Shown piece by piece: positions 1-9,316 of a stretch of 64,000 nucleotides of DNA. How positions within the stretch are numbered: the stretch's first letter is position 1; each line of letters opens with the position of its first letter. The notes under the pieces were generated by a model. It saw only the letters and a list, made by a program, of their open reading frames with translations. It searched no databases and was not told where the DNA came from. The translations under genes were made by a program, and so were the position numbers. Source of the DNA: Ensifer sp. WSM1721 (lineage in GTDB: Bacteria; Pseudomonadota; Alphaproteobacteria; Rhizobiales; Rhizobiaceae). The DNA lies in NCBI RefSeq assembly GCF_000513895.2, contig NZ_CP165782.1, forward strand, positions 1,674,001 through 1,738,000, written 5' to 3'.

Positions 1-68
1 TTGCGCCAGTATGCTCCTTGACGCGACCTTTTTTGCCCACGACATTGAAGGCGGTTGGGAGAAAAGAT

Positions 69-1118
69 TTGAACACCGCCGCCATAAACCAGACAAACGC
101 GCGACCGCTCGAAACGACATCCGCTCCGATGATCGACCCCTTCGGTCGTGCGGTCACCTATCTGCGCGTCTCCGTCACCGACCGCTGCGACTTCCGCTGC
201 ACCTACTGCATGGCGGAACACATGACCTTCCTGCCGAAAAAGGACCTGCTGACGCTCGAGGAGCTGAAGCGGCTCTGTTCCGCCTTCATCGCCAAGGGCG
301 TGCGCAAGCTGAGACTCACCGGCGGCGAGCCGCTGGTGCGCAAGAACATCATGTTCCTCGTGCGTGAACTCGGCCGGGAGATCGAAGCGGGCCGGCTCGA
401 CGAACTGACGCTCACCACCAACGGTTCGCAACTGGCCAAATACGCGGCCGAGCTTGTCGAGTGCGGCGTTCGCCGTATCAATGTATCGCTCGATACGCGT
501 GATCCCGACAAGTTCCGCCAGATCACGCGCTGGGGGGAACTCGCTAAGGTGCTCGAAGGCATCGATGCGGCGCAGGCGGCCGGGCTCAAGGTCAAGATCA
601 ACGCAGTCGCCCTCAAGGGTTTCAACGACACGGAGATTCCGGAATTGATGCGCTGGGCGCATGGCCGCGGCATGGACCTAACGCTGATCGAGACAATGCC
701 GATGGGCGAGGTCGATGAGGACAGGACCGATCACTACCTGCCGCTGTCGGAAATGCGTGAACGCCTCGAAACCGAGTTCACTTTGAAGGACATCCCCTAC
801 CGTACCGGCGGCCCCGCCCGCTATGTCGAAGTTAAGGAAACCGGCGGACGCCTCGGCCTCATCACCCCGCTCACGCACAATTTCTGCGAAAGCTGCAACC
901 GCGTGCGTCTCACGTGCACGGGCACGCTCTATATGTGTCTCGGCCAGAACGATGCAGCCGACCTCCGCGCCGCGCTGCGCGCGACCGATGACGACGCCTA
1001 TCTCGCCCAAGTCATCGACGAGGCGATTGGCCGCAAGCCAAAGGGCCATGATTTCATCATCGACCGCGAGCACAACCGCCCGGCTGTAGCTCGCCATATG
1101 AGCGTGACCGGCGGCTGA
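69..1118 (+). CDS. moaA: GTP 3',8-cyclase MoaA (molybdenum cofactor biosynthesis)
   Basis: Radical SAM enzyme that carries out the first step of molybdopterin synthesis, rearranging GTP to a cyclic dihydropterin with MoaC. The N-terminal cluster motif [10 protein letters not shown] (CxxxCxxC) and the C-terminal second-cluster motif [11 protein letters not shown] are both intact, LTGGEP follows the first, and the protein ends in the conserved Gly-Gly. I chose the TTG at 69 because GGGAGA lies six bases upstream; it gives 349 residues, the usual length. A longer frame from TTG at 18 has no comparable ribosome binding site. The mobA-mobB genes of the same pathway lie 4 kb downstream. Confidence 0.95.
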   Translation: MNTAAINQTNARPLETTSAPMIDPFGRAVTYLRVSVTDRCDFRCTYCMAEHMTFLPKKDLLTLEELKRLCSAFIAKGVRKLRLTGGEPLVRKNIMFLVRELGREIEAGRLDELTLTTNGSQLAKYAAELVECGVRRINVSLDTRDPDKFRQITRWGELAKVLEGIDAAQAAGLKVKINAVALKGFNDTEIPELMRWAHGRGMDLTLIETMPMGEVDEDRTDHYLPLSEMRERLETEFTLKDIPYRTGGPARYVEVKETGGRLGLITPLTHNFCESCNRVRLTCTGTLYMCLGQNDAADLRAALRATDDDAYLAQVIDEAIGRKPKGHDFIIDREHNRPAVARHMSVTGG

Positions 1119-1178
1119 TCTTTGTATTTCAAGTAGGGCCAAGCGGCGACGTATTTGCCCCTCGTACGCCTGCCGGCG

Positions 1179-1307
1179 CCGTCTCCCCGCAAGCGGGGCG
1201 AAGGGACTCGCAGCAGCGCCCCGCGCCTTAAGGGGCCGCTGCAACGGGCGGCCGCTACGAGACACGTCCCCTCTCCCCGCATGCGGGGAGAGGGCTAGGG
1301 TGACGGG
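1179..1307. repeat. Palindromic intergenic repeat (REP-like) between moaA and a chemoreceptor gene
   Basis: Two GC-rich palindromic units stand about 80 bases apart. The right unit is a perfect 26-base palindrome at 1269-1294 centred on GCATGC; the left unit around 1181-1203 is a degraded version (CTCCCCGC-AA-GCGGGGCG). The element fills the space between the convergent moaA and chemoreceptor genes, where it may form a bidirectional stem-loop. It has the look of the short palindromic repeats common in rhizobial genomes. Confidence 0.7.
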
Positions 1308-1319
1308 CAAAGTCTCGAC

Positions 1320-3863
1320 TTAGGCCGCGTAGGTGTAACCGCCCCGGCCCTGCATGCCCTGTCCGCCCGTTCCCGTCTTGAAGCGCTCGATCTTCTCGTT
1401 GAGCACCTCCACCTGGCGGCGCAAGCCGTGGATTTCGGCCGTATTCTCCTCGACCATCGCGGCGTTCTGCTGAGTGATCAGTTCGACCTCGTGAACGGCC
1501 GCGTTGACCTCGTTGAGGCCCGTATATTGGTCGGCAGCGGCGGCTTCGATATTGCTGACGAGTCGATGGATGGTCGCGATGTGATCGTTGATGACCGACA
1601 GCGCATCGCCGGTCTCCTGCACCAGCGCAACGCCGCTGCGCACCTGGGTGGAGCTCACGGAGATCAGTTCCTTGATCTCGCGTGCGGCCCCGGCACAGCG
1701 CTGCGCCAGTTCACGGACTTCCTGCGCCACGACGGCAAAGCCGCGGCCCGCCTCGCCGGCGCGCGCCGCCTCGACGCCAGCATTCAGCGCCAGGAGGTTC
1801 GTCTGGAAGGCGATCTCGTCGATTACCCCGATGATCGTGCCGATCTTCTCCGAGGAGCGGTTGATTTCCGCCATGGCGTCGATCGCCTTGGCGACCACTT
1901 GGCCGGAATGCTGTGCGTAGGAATTCGTCTCGTCGACCGAGACCGTGGTCTGCCGGGCGCTTTCGGCGGTCGCACGGACGATCTCCGTCAGCTGGCGAAG
2001 TGCCCGCGAGCTTTCCTCCAGCGCCGCCGCCTGCTGCTCGGTGCGGCGCGCGAGATCGTCGGACGACGACGCCAGATTGCCTGTGCCGCCGGTGATCTCC
2101 TCGGTTACGAGCCGGACATCCATGAGCGTCGCGCGGAGCGCCTCGACGGCGTTGTTGTAGGTTCTGGCCATGATCACGTAGTCGGACGGCAGGTCTTCCG
2201 CCATGCCCTCCTCCAGATTGCCCGCCGCGAGCTCGGCAAGCACATCGGATAGCGCGTCGAGCGCTTGCATCTGCTCGGCTTCGATACGAGCGCGCTCTTG
2301 TGCCCGGCGTGCCTCTTCCTCGGCCGACAGCGCGCGGGCGGCTTCTGCCTCCCGTTCCAGCCGCACGTTCTCCATCGCATTGTCGCGGAACACAGCAACC
2401 GACCGCACCATATCGCCTATCTCGTCACCGCGATTGCGACCCTCGATCGTCACTTCGAGATCACCGTTCGCAAGCCGCGTCATCGTCTCGGTGACGCGCT
2501 TCAGCGGACCGCGCAGCGTCTCGACGAGCATCAGCCCACCGATGATCGCGAGCAGTGTCCCGGCAACCATTGCGATGATGGAAACAGTTGCCGAGCGCTG
2601 GCTGTCCTGTTTGCCGGCTTCCTGAGCGTTGCTGACGAAACCCTCCAGCGTACCGCTTGCCTCAGCGACGAGCGTCGCAGCCTCGCTCTTCGCTGCCTGC
2701 CAGCGTGCACCCACATCGATCAGCGCGGCGGTTCCCTTCTCGATATTGTCAAGCGAGGGCCCGAGCTTCATCGGCAGGTCACGCAGCGCCGCGTTCTTGC
2801 CGCCGAGTTCGGAAAGCTTGCCGGCCGCTTCACGGACCGCATTCACGTCGCTTATCGCCAGCGCACGGCTTTTCTCGTCAAGCCGGCGGTGCAGTTCGCT
2901 GATATGGAAACGGGTGTTGTCCAACCCCTTGAACGTTTCCCCCATCAGCGCGATCAGCGTCTTCAACGTCGAGATTTCGCCGTCCATGCCGACGAAGCGC
3001 TTGGCCGCCGTATCGGAGTTCTTGGCCGCCTCCTTGGCGAAGTCGGCTTCGTATTTCGAGAATTTGCTGAGGATCGGCACGAGCGCGTTCTTCTTGCCTT
3101 CGTTGTCCGCCGCACCTTTTAGGATCGATTGGACCTTCAGAGCCTGTTCCTTGAGCTCGCCGATCGGCTCCTTGACCTTGTCTGAGGCGATCTTTTCCGA
3201 TTCATCGATCTGCTTCATGAGATGCGGCAAGAGCTTGTTCGCCTGCTCGATCTTCGCGTCTGGATTGACAGCCATGGTCACCGGCAGCCGGAATTTCTTG
3301 ATCCGCTCCGCAAGGCCCTGATAGGCGGCCGCGTCGAAAAGCAACGCCTTCGCAAAGGCTTCCTTCTCGCCCGATTCTTGTCGGATGATGTCGATCTGCT
3401 TGTAGGCGCCGTTGCCGTTCTTTGTCATTTCGGCAAGTGCCGCTTCGAGGGATGTCGTGGCCGCGTCCCGCTCGACCTTCACCGCCCAGAGCTTTTCCGT
3501 CTGACCACGCATCTGATCGCCGAGCGCAACCACCGAGGCGATCTGGGCTCTGTCCTCATCGCGCGTCAGCAGGGCTTCAAGAGCTTTGACGCCCTCTTCC
3601 TGATCTTCGATCTCCTTTGCGAGCGCGTCGCGTGTCGCCTCGTTCGGATGGTCGATGAAGCTCTGTAGCGCGCTGCGCAGCGCCTGGAAATCAGAAAGAT
3701 TGTTGATGGTTTCGCGCGTCACGGTCATGTGCCCGTTGAGGGTGCGGGCAGTGAAGAAGCCGACGAGGCCGATCCCGGCGATCAGCGCCACCAGCGGGAC
3801 CACGAAGAGGAGGACCTTTGTGACGATGCGCAGGCGCTGCAAAAGGCGATCGATGACGGACAT
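1320..3863 (-). CDS. Methyl-accepting chemotaxis protein, large periplasmic helical sensor
   Basis: Inner-membrane chemoreceptor of 847 residues. A transmembrane segment lies at about 17-39, followed by a long helical ligand-binding region of about 380 residues with no recognisable Cache domain, a second transmembrane segment near 425-448, HAMP segments, and a cytoplasmic signalling domain. The hairpin tip that contacts CheA/CheW is clear ([19 protein letters not shown], then [17 protein letters not shown]). The sensory ligand cannot be read from sequence. It is transcribed alone, converging on moaA. Confidence 0.93.
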   Translation of the reverse strand: MSVIDRLLQRLRIVTKVLLFVVPLVALIAGIGLVGFFTARTLNGHMTVTRETINNLSDFQALRSALQSFIDHPNEATRDALAKEIEDQEEGVKALEALLTRDEDRAQIASVVALGDQMRGQTEKLWAVKVERDAATTSLEAALAEMTKNGNGAYKQIDIIRQESGEKEAFAKALLFDAAAYQGLAERIKKFRLPVTMAVNPDAKIEQANKLLPHLMKQIDESEKIASDKVKEPIGELKEQALKVQSILKGAADNEGKKNALVPILSKFSKYEADFAKEAAKNSDTAAKRFVGMDGEISTLKTLIALMGETFKGLDNTRFHISELHRRLDEKSRALAISDVNAVREAAGKLSELGGKNAALRDLPMKLGPSLDNIEKGTAALIDVGARWQAAKSEAATLVAEASGTLEGFVSNAQEAGKQDSQRSATVSIIAMVAGTLLAIIGGLMLVETLRGPLKRVTETMTRLANGDLEVTIEGRNRGDEIGDMVRSVAVFRDNAMENVRLEREAEAARALSAEEEARRAQERARIEAEQMQALDALSDVLAELAAGNLEEGMAEDLPSDYVIMARTYNNAVEALRATLMDVRLVTEEITGGTGNLASSSDDLARRTEQQAAALEESSRALRQLTEIVRATAESARQTTVSVDETNSYAQHSGQVVAKAIDAMAEINRSSEKIGTIIGVIDEIAFQTNLLALNAGVEAARAGEAGRGFAVVAQEVRELAQRCAGAAREIKELISVSSTQVRSGVALVQETGDALSVINDHIATIHRLVSNIEAAAADQYTGLNEVNAAVHEVELITQQNAAMVEENTAEIHGLRRQVEVLNEKIERFKTGTGGQGMQGRGGYTYAA

Positions 3864-4173
3864 TGTGAACCCCGGTTGTTTTTATGAGGAAACAGGTCCG
3901 CGCGGTCGGGGTATTCGGGAGCACCGACGAGCGAGCCACCGGAACTTCGCTTCTGCACAGGCAGAAGGGAAGCACTCACTGAGACTGCCGACGGGACCAC
4001 CTCCCAGGCCCCGCGGGCAGAATCGGATTGACGGAACAGCCGTCACCCACCGATCGCATCATGCGATGTACTGCGGAATCAACGGGACGGTAGCCGGCGA
4101 AACTTAAGATTCCGCGAATGCAACCATCGGGGCTCATGAAGCGGTCCTCGCCACCAAACCTCGCATCGTTCTA

Positions 4174-4277
4174 CTGCATGTTTCCTTAAATCATAGCCGA
4201 TTTAAGGATAAGAACATGCAGCGATTCAAAGTGCTACAGCGACCTTTGCGCGTCCGATAAGACGCGCGGCGCTGTAG
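4174..4277. repeat. RIME1-type repeat, copy A
   Basis: About 104 bases made of two large palindromes. One has arms CTGCATGTTTCCTTAAATC and its complement ending ACATGCAG; the other has arms CTACAGCG and CGCTGTAG. A second copy lies in inverted orientation at 21238-21342. Two adjacent palindromes in about 108 bases is the published description of RIME1 in rhizobia. It lies in the 535-base gap 3864-4398, in which I see nothing else beyond promoter space for the divergent chemoreceptor and exporter genes. Confidence 0.85.
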
Positions 4278-4398
4278 GCCAACGAGTTCTTGAGTTTGCG
4301 TCAAATGACAGTCAAAGCTTTCAGAACGGGCGGTCGCACTCGATAGATTCGCCGGTTCCCACCGCAGACGAAACCGTCTCAGCCAAAGGTCATCAGGA

Positions 4399-5307
4399 AT
4401 GCCCCCCTCAGCCAACTTGCGCGGCATCGTCTTCATGTGTCTTGCCATGGCCGGATTCTCCTGCAACGACGCACTCGTCAAATCCGTGACGGGAGTGATG
4501 AATACAGGCCAGATCATGTTCGTGCGCGGACTGCTGACCACTCTCATGGTAATGATGATCGCATACCAATTCGGCGCCCTGCGACCGATTCGAACCGTGT
4601 TCAGGCCGGTCATCATGCTGCGAATCGCGATGGAGGCTCTTGCCTCGATCACCTATATTTCCGCGCTCGGCCAAATACCGCTCGCCAATGCGTCCGCGAT
4701 CATGCAGGCGCTGCCACTCGCGGTGACGCTCGGCGCGGCGCTCTTTCTCGGAGAGCCGGTCGGCTGGCGGCGCTGGGTGGCAATCACTATCGGCTTCGTG
4801 GGCGTGCTCATCGTGCTGCGGCCAGGGCCGGAAGGCTTCACGCCCGCCGCTCTGACGGTCGTCGCCTGCGTCTTCGTGACGGCGACGCGCGATCTTTGCA
4901 CGCGTCGCATCGGCACCGAGGTGCCATCGCTCTTCATTACCGTGACGACCGCCTTCGTGACGACGCTTGTCGGCGCGGCGCTGATCGTTCCGTTCGGCGG
5001 CTGGCAGCCGATGTCGGCAACATCATTCGCCCATATAGCCGGCGCCAGCGTGCTCTTGATGCTCGGCTATCAGACGATAGTGCTCGCCATGCGCGACGGC
5101 GACATCTCGATCATCGCCCCGTTCCGCTACACAGGCCTCCTCTGGTCGATCCTGATCGGCATCATCTTCTTTTCCGAGACGCCGGACCGCTGGATGCTCG
5201 CAGGCGTTGCCGTCATCGTCGGTTCGGGACTTTACACCTTCTATCGCGAGAGCCTGCGCAGTCGCCAGGCGATCGCGCAGCGCTCACTGACCGGGCCACT
5301 GGAATAG
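4399..5307 (+). CDS. DMT-superfamily (EamA) transporter
   Basis: Predicted inner-membrane exporter of 302 residues with about ten hydrophobic segments and the two-fold EamA repeat (first half begins LRGIVFMCLAMAGFSCNDAL, second begins FTPAALTVVACVFVTATRDL). Family members export amino acids, metabolites or drugs; the substrate here is unknown. The gene stops ten bases before mobA and may be co-transcribed with mobA-mobB, though nothing in the family ties it to molybdenum cofactor synthesis. Confidence 0.88.
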   Translation: MPPSANLRGIVFMCLAMAGFSCNDALVKSVTGVMNTGQIMFVRGLLTTLMVMMIAYQFGALRPIRTVFRPVIMLRIAMEALASITYISALGQIPLANASAIMQALPLAVTLGAALFLGEPVGWRRWVAITIGFVGVLIVLRPGPEGFTPAALTVVACVFVTATRDLCTRRIGTEVPSLFITVTTAFVTTLVGAALIVPFGGWQPMSATSFAHIAGASVLLMLGYQTIVLAMRDGDISIIAPFRYTGLLWSILIGIIFFSETPDRWMLAGVAVIVGSGLYTFYRESLRSRQAIAQRSLTGPLE

Positions 5308-5317
5308 GAGTGGAGCG

Positions 5318-5974
5318 ATGGCCGAAAGCGACTTCCATGCGATCCGGCGTCCGCCCGCCGTCATCCTCGCCGGCGGGCGCTCGTCGCGCATCGGAAGCGC
5401 GAAAGCAGGGCTCGTGCTTGCTGGAAAGACCATGCTAACCCGTATCGTTGAGCGGTTGCGGGCGCAGGTCTCCGATCTCGCGATCAATCTCAATGACCCA
5501 AGCATTGCCACGCCCGCCGACTTGACGGTTGTCCCCGACACCATACCCGGTTTCATCGGTCCGCTTGCCGGCGTCCTGGCTGCGGTGCGTCACACCGCCA
5601 AGGTCTCACCCGCTGCGAGCCACGTATTGACGGCACCGATCGATACGCCCTTCTTCCCGACCACGCTCGCCTCCAGCCTCGAGGGCGCGCTCACATCGAA
5701 GGACGAAATCGCCGTCGCCTGGTCCGGCGGCGAGATGCACCCGCTTTTCGCGCTTTGGCCCATTGCGATCGCTGACGATCTCGACGCATGGATACGCACC
5801 GATTCCAAACGGCGCGTGCGCGCCTTCATTGCGCGTCACCCGTCGGTCGCAGTAGAATTTCCCTCGATCCCAACCAAGGCAGGGCCGCTCGACCCCTTCT
5901 TCAACATCAACACGCCGGAACAGCTTCAGCAGGCTGAAGCATGGTTGCAATGTCTTGAGGATCGCGAACCATGA
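5318..5974 (+). CDS. mobA: Molybdenum cofactor guanylyltransferase MobA
   Basis: Transfers GMP from GTP to molybdopterin to make the bis-MGD cofactor used by nitrate, formate and DMSO reductases. The nucleotide-binding loop AVILAGGRSSRIGSAKA near residues 15-31 is the LAGGxSxRMGxxKA signature with Ile in place of Met, and DTIPGFIGPLAG and the APIDTPF metal region follow. An AGGAG lies before the ATG. The stop overlaps the mobB start by four bases (ATGA), so the two are translationally coupled. Confidence 0.94.
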   Translation: MAESDFHAIRRPPAVILAGGRSSRIGSAKAGLVLAGKTMLTRIVERLRAQVSDLAINLNDPSIATPADLTVVPDTIPGFIGPLAGVLAAVRHTAKVSPAASHVLTAPIDTPFFPTTLASSLEGALTSKDEIAVAWSGGEMHPLFALWPIAIADDLDAWIRTDSKRRVRAFIARHPSVAVEFPSIPTKAGPLDPFFNINTPEQLQQAEAWLQCLEDREP

Positions 5975-6495
5975 ACGAATTGACCCATCGGCCGAAGATA
6001 TTCGGCATCGCCGGCTGGAAGAACTCCGGCAAGACCGGCCTAATGGTCCGCCTAGTCAGCGAAATGACCCGGCGCGGCTATCTGGTCTCGACCGTCAAGC
6101 ACGCTCACCACGATTTCGACATCGACAAGGTCGGCGCCGACAGCTACCGCCATCGCGAAGCCGGTGCCCACGAAGTGACCATCGTCTCCTCGACACGCTT
6201 CGCGATCATGCACGAGCTGCGCGGCGCCCCGGAGCCGAGCTTCGAAGAAGTCCTGTCGCGACTGGCCCCTTGCGATCTCGTGCTGATCGAGGGCTACAAG
6301 CGTGAGCCGATCCCGAAGATCGAGGCGCGTCGCAAGGAATCAGTCAACCGCGAGCCACTCGCACCGACCGACCCCCACATCGTCGCCATCGCTGCCGACC
6401 ATGTGATCACGGACAGTGATCTCCCGGTGTTCGATCTCGATGATACGCAGGCGATCGCTGATTTCATCGAGAAGGCGACGGGGTTGCGAGGCTGA
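5971..6495 (+). CDS. mobB: Molybdopterin-guanine dinucleotide biosynthesis adapter MobB
   Basis: GTP-binding partner of MobA, 174 residues. The P-loop GWKNSGKTGLM is near residue 13, and KHAHHDFDIDKVGADSYRHREAG and LIEGYKREPIPKIE match the family's conserved blocks. It overlaps mobA by four bases. It is thought to assist cofactor handling rather than to be strictly required. A strong hairpin at 6546-6573 closes the operon. Confidence 0.93.
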   Translation: MNELTHRPKIFGIAGWKNSGKTGLMVRLVSEMTRRGYLVSTVKHAHHDFDIDKVGADSYRHREAGAHEVTIVSSTRFAIMHELRGAPEPSFEEVLSRLAPCDLVLIEGYKREPIPKIEARRKESVNREPLAPTDPHIVAIAADHVITDSDLPVFDLDDTQAIADFIEKATGLRG

Positions 6496-6545
6496 ACGCC
6501 CACAAGCCCCAAGACTCACGCAACGTGCGCTTGGTAGCCAAATAG

Positions 6546-6573
6546 ATCGGGGCCGGTTTCCCGGCCCCGATCT
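6546..6573. terminator. Hairpin between convergent mobB and OmpA-like gene
   Basis: Perfect 12-bp stem GATCGGGGCCGG / CCGGCCCCGATC with a four-base loop. No long T-run follows on either strand, so it is a probable bidirectional terminator rather than a textbook one. Confidence 0.65.
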
Positions 6574-6593
6574 CCGTCCAAGAGTAAGTGTAA

Positions 6594-8909
6594 TTACCGC
6601 TGCGCCACCGGGCGCACGAGCGGGGTGACGCGACGGATCGTGACGCGACGGTTCTCCTGCTCCGCCTCCGGAGTGCGGATCTTCAGGAACCGCTCGCCAT
6701 AGCCCTGGGTCACAAGGTTTTCCGCCGGGACGCCATAGACCTCGGTCAAGAGCACGGCGACCGACTCGGCACGCTCATCGGAGAGCACCAGATTCGAGCG
6801 GTCGGAGCCGACCGCATCCGTGTGGCCCTCGATGAAGAAGGTTTCACCCGGATCCTTCTCGAGGACCTTGTTCATCGCGTCCGCGACGTTGCGAAGCGTT
6901 TTGGCCTGCGACATCGACACCTCGGCACTGCCCGTAGCAAATTCGATTGTGTCGAGATCGATGCGGCGGACCTTGTCGCGCAGGCGCGCGGAGTGACGAA
7001 CTTCGTCGATCGTGTAGACGCGCTCGACCGGCTCCACCGGCGGCTCGGACAGGAACTCGTAATAATCCCTGTCCGGTTCCTCGGCGACATCGACGATATA
7101 CTCGTCGACCGGTATGGCAAGGCGCATCGGCGGCAGCTCGTAGCCGACGTCGACGATCGCCGGCCGGTCCTCTTCGTATTCCGGCGTATACATCATTACA
7201 TATTCATTGCCGTCCCGGTCGACGCGCGTGCGCGTCAGGATGTCGCCGTAACGGTTGTAGACGGTGACGATCTGATAGCCCCCGGGGCGAACGATCGTTT
7301 CACGGACGCGACCGCCGGAAAGATTGTCGTAATAGCTCTCTTCCGCATTCTGCCGCAGACGCGGCCGGTCGTCGCCCCTGACGAAGATGCGATCGCCAAC
7401 GCCGAGGATGACGCGATCATCGACCTCCTCGACGACCTCCAGTCGCGTCACATTGTTTTCCGTCGTGTTGTTGACGGTGGTGTTGTTGATCACCGTGTTG
7501 TTGATGACCGTGTTATTGACGATATTGGTCGTCTCCGGCACGGCAAAGGCCGGGGCTTCCTCGACCCGCTCGCCTTCCTCCTTCATCACGGCCTCGATCC
7601 GTTGCGACAGTTCCTCCTTGGTTTCAACCCGGATCGCCGCCTGCGCGGACGCATCGTCGGTGGGAGGAGCTACGCTTTCCTGCTTGGCGCGCAATTCTTC
7701 GCGCTGCTTGCGGCGAAGTTCCCGGGCCTGGTTGCCGCCGGAAATGTCGGCGTCCTTGTCGCTATCGAGCACGGCCGCGCCCTTTTCGACCGGAAGCACG
7801 ACGGTATCGTCGGAAGCCGCCGGATCCTCGGCGATCTTCTGCTTCTCTTCTACGGTGCGCTCATCGACCACCTCGGGAGCAGGCTGACCCTGGGGCTGCT
7901 CGCCCTGAAGCTGCTCTGCCGTCGCAGGTTGTTCCGCGCCCGGAACCGGCTGCTGTTCGCCCTCGCCCGTCTGCTGGGCTGGTGCCTCCGTCGCGGGCTG
8001 CTCAGCGGTCGTCTCGCCTTCAGGCACGACAGGCGGTTGCTCGGCCGCCTTTTGCTCGTCGGTTTGTCGCCGCTCCTCAGCCTTTTGCTCGTCGGTTGGT
8101 CGCTGCTCTTCAGCCTGCTGCTGGCGTTTCTTGCGAGTGGGAGCCTGCTCTTCGGCCTGCTGCGGCGCGCCCTCCTCGGCGGCGGGCTGCTGCTCTTCGG
8201 CCTGCTGCTGGCGTTTCTTGCGTCTGGGAGTTTCCTGTTCTTCGGCCTGCTGCGGCGCAGCCTCCTCGGCGGCGGGCTGCTGTTCTTCGGCCTGCTGCTG
8301 GCGCTTCTTGCGTCTGGGCGTTTCCTGCTCTTCGGCCTGCTGCGGCGCGGCCTCCTCGGCAGCGGGCTGCTGTTCTTCGGCCTGCTGCTGGCGCTTCTTG
8401 CGTCTGGGCGTTTCCTGCTCTTCGGCCTGCTGCGGAGCGGCCTCCTCGGCAGCGGGCTGCTGCTCTTCGGCCTGCTGCTGGCGCTTCTTGCGTCTGGGAG
8501 TTTCCTGCTCTTCAGCCTGCTGCGGAGCGGCCTCCTCGGCAGCGGGTTGCTGCTCCTCGGCCTGCTGCTGACGCTTCTTGCGCCTCGGCGTTTCCTGCTC
8601 TTCGGCCTGCTGCGGAGCGGCCTCCTCGGCAGCGGGTTGCTGCTCCTCGGCCTGCTGCTGACGCTTCTTGCGCCTCGGCGTTTCCTGCTCTTCGGCCTGC
8701 GGCTGCTGCTCTTCTGCCTGGCCCTGAGATTCTTCCTCAGCCGCGCGCTGCTTTCGCTGCTGCAGCAGCAATTCCTCCTCCGAGAGCTGGCCTTCCTGCG
8801 CAACTTCGAACGGCCTCATCAAGCTCTCGGCGAGCACGGGCTGCACCGACAGCGAGGCCGAAAGCACGGGCAAGGCGACCGTTGCGAAAAGTTTGGATCG
8901 AATAGACAT
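6594..8909 (-). CDS. OmpA-family protein with a Gln/Glu-rich tandem-repeat region
   Basis: Predicted exported, peptidoglycan-binding protein of 771 residues. A signal peptide (MSIRSKLFATVALPVLSASL) is followed by a low-complexity region of about 330 residues rich in Q, E, A, K and R that contains six full copies and one degenerate copy of a 30-residue unit (QAEEQETPRRKKRQQQ plus AEEQQPAAEEAAPQ), then an Asn-rich NNTVI repeat, a middle domain, and a C-terminal OmpA domain (IEFATGSAEVS, FIEGHTDAVGSDRSNLVLSD). The start at 8909 is set by AGGAAGGG five bases upstream; the reading frame upstream to 8954 lacks one. The highly charged repeat probably spans the periplasm or wall. Repeat number may vary between strains. 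Confidence 0.88.
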   Translation of the reverse strand: MSIRSKLFATVALPVLSASLSVQPVLAESLMRPFEVAQEGQLSEEELLLQQRKQRAAEEESQGQAEEQQPQAEEQETPRRKKRQQQAEEQQPAAEEAAPQQAEEQETPRRKKRQQQAEEQQPAAEEAAPQQAEEQETPRRKKRQQQAEEQQPAAEEAAPQQAEEQETPRRKKRQQQAEEQQPAAEEAAPQQAEEQETPRRKKRQQQAEEQQPAAEEAAPQQAEEQETPRRKKRQQQAEEQQPAAEEGAPQQAEEQAPTRKKRQQQAEEQRPTDEQKAEERRQTDEQKAAEQPPVVPEGETTAEQPATEAPAQQTGEGEQQPVPGAEQPATAEQLQGEQPQGQPAPEVVDERTVEEKQKIAEDPAASDDTVVLPVEKGAAVLDSDKDADISGGNQARELRRKQREELRAKQESVAPPTDDASAQAAIRVETKEELSQRIEAVMKEEGERVEEAPAFAVPETTNIVNNTVINNTVINNTTVNNTTENNVTRLEVVEEVDDRVILGVGDRIFVRGDDRPRLRQNAEESYYDNLSGGRVRETIVRPGGYQIVTVYNRYGDILTRTRVDRDGNEYVMMYTPEYEEDRPAIVDVGYELPPMRLAIPVDEYIVDVAEEPDRDYYEFLSEPPVEPVERVYTIDEVRHSARLRDKVRRIDLDTIEFATGSAEVSMSQAKTLRNVADAMNKVLEKDPGETFFIEGHTDAVGSDRSNLVLSDERAESVAVLLTEVYGVPAENLVTQGYGERFLKIRTPEAEQENRRVTIRRVTPLVRPVAQR
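8116..8703. repeat. 90-bp coding minisatellite inside the OmpA-family gene
   Basis: Tandem units of 90 bases begin near 8161, 8251, 8341, 8431, 8521 and 8611, with a diverged unit at the 8116 side. Units differ mostly by silent changes (GGCGGGCTG versus GGCAGCGGG). The period is a multiple of three, so gains or losses of units keep the frame. Confidence 0.9.
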
Positions 8910-9316
8910 TGTATCCCTTCCTCTTATCAGAGGTCCCGACGCCGTCGCGCGCATCGCACTCCCTGCGCCTCGAGCGCTGTGGCATCCTCGTCACGGGCCA
9001 TGATCCGCGGTTCCGACTTTTTTGTGACAGTCGAAAATGTGTAGCCGCAACGCGACAGCCGCGGATCGGTTCCGCTCCAAGGCCTATCGAAACCGACATT
9101 AACCCTACGTGAACGGGCTGTTCATCTTCACACGCAACCATCGGGAGGAAGCGACGGGAGACGACTCGCGCAAAGCGGTGGGCAGCGCCGCTTTCCTGTT
9201 GATTTTTGCTGGAAAAACGTACGAATATCGCGCCAACCGGTGGCGCAGGCCCCCGGCTCTATTTGGCATCCGCGAAAGAAGAAAAACCGGATGTCGAGCC
9301 AACAGAGAGGATAATC

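Noticed and set aside
8116..8703. CRISPR-like spaced repeats
   Set aside because: Units are contiguous coding repeats of 90 bases without unique spacers.
6822..9044. 740-codon open frame antisense to the OmpA-family gene
   Set aside because: It mirrors the minisatellite and GC-rich codon bias of the minus-strand gene; the product is Leu-rich repeats with no domain or ribosome binding site.
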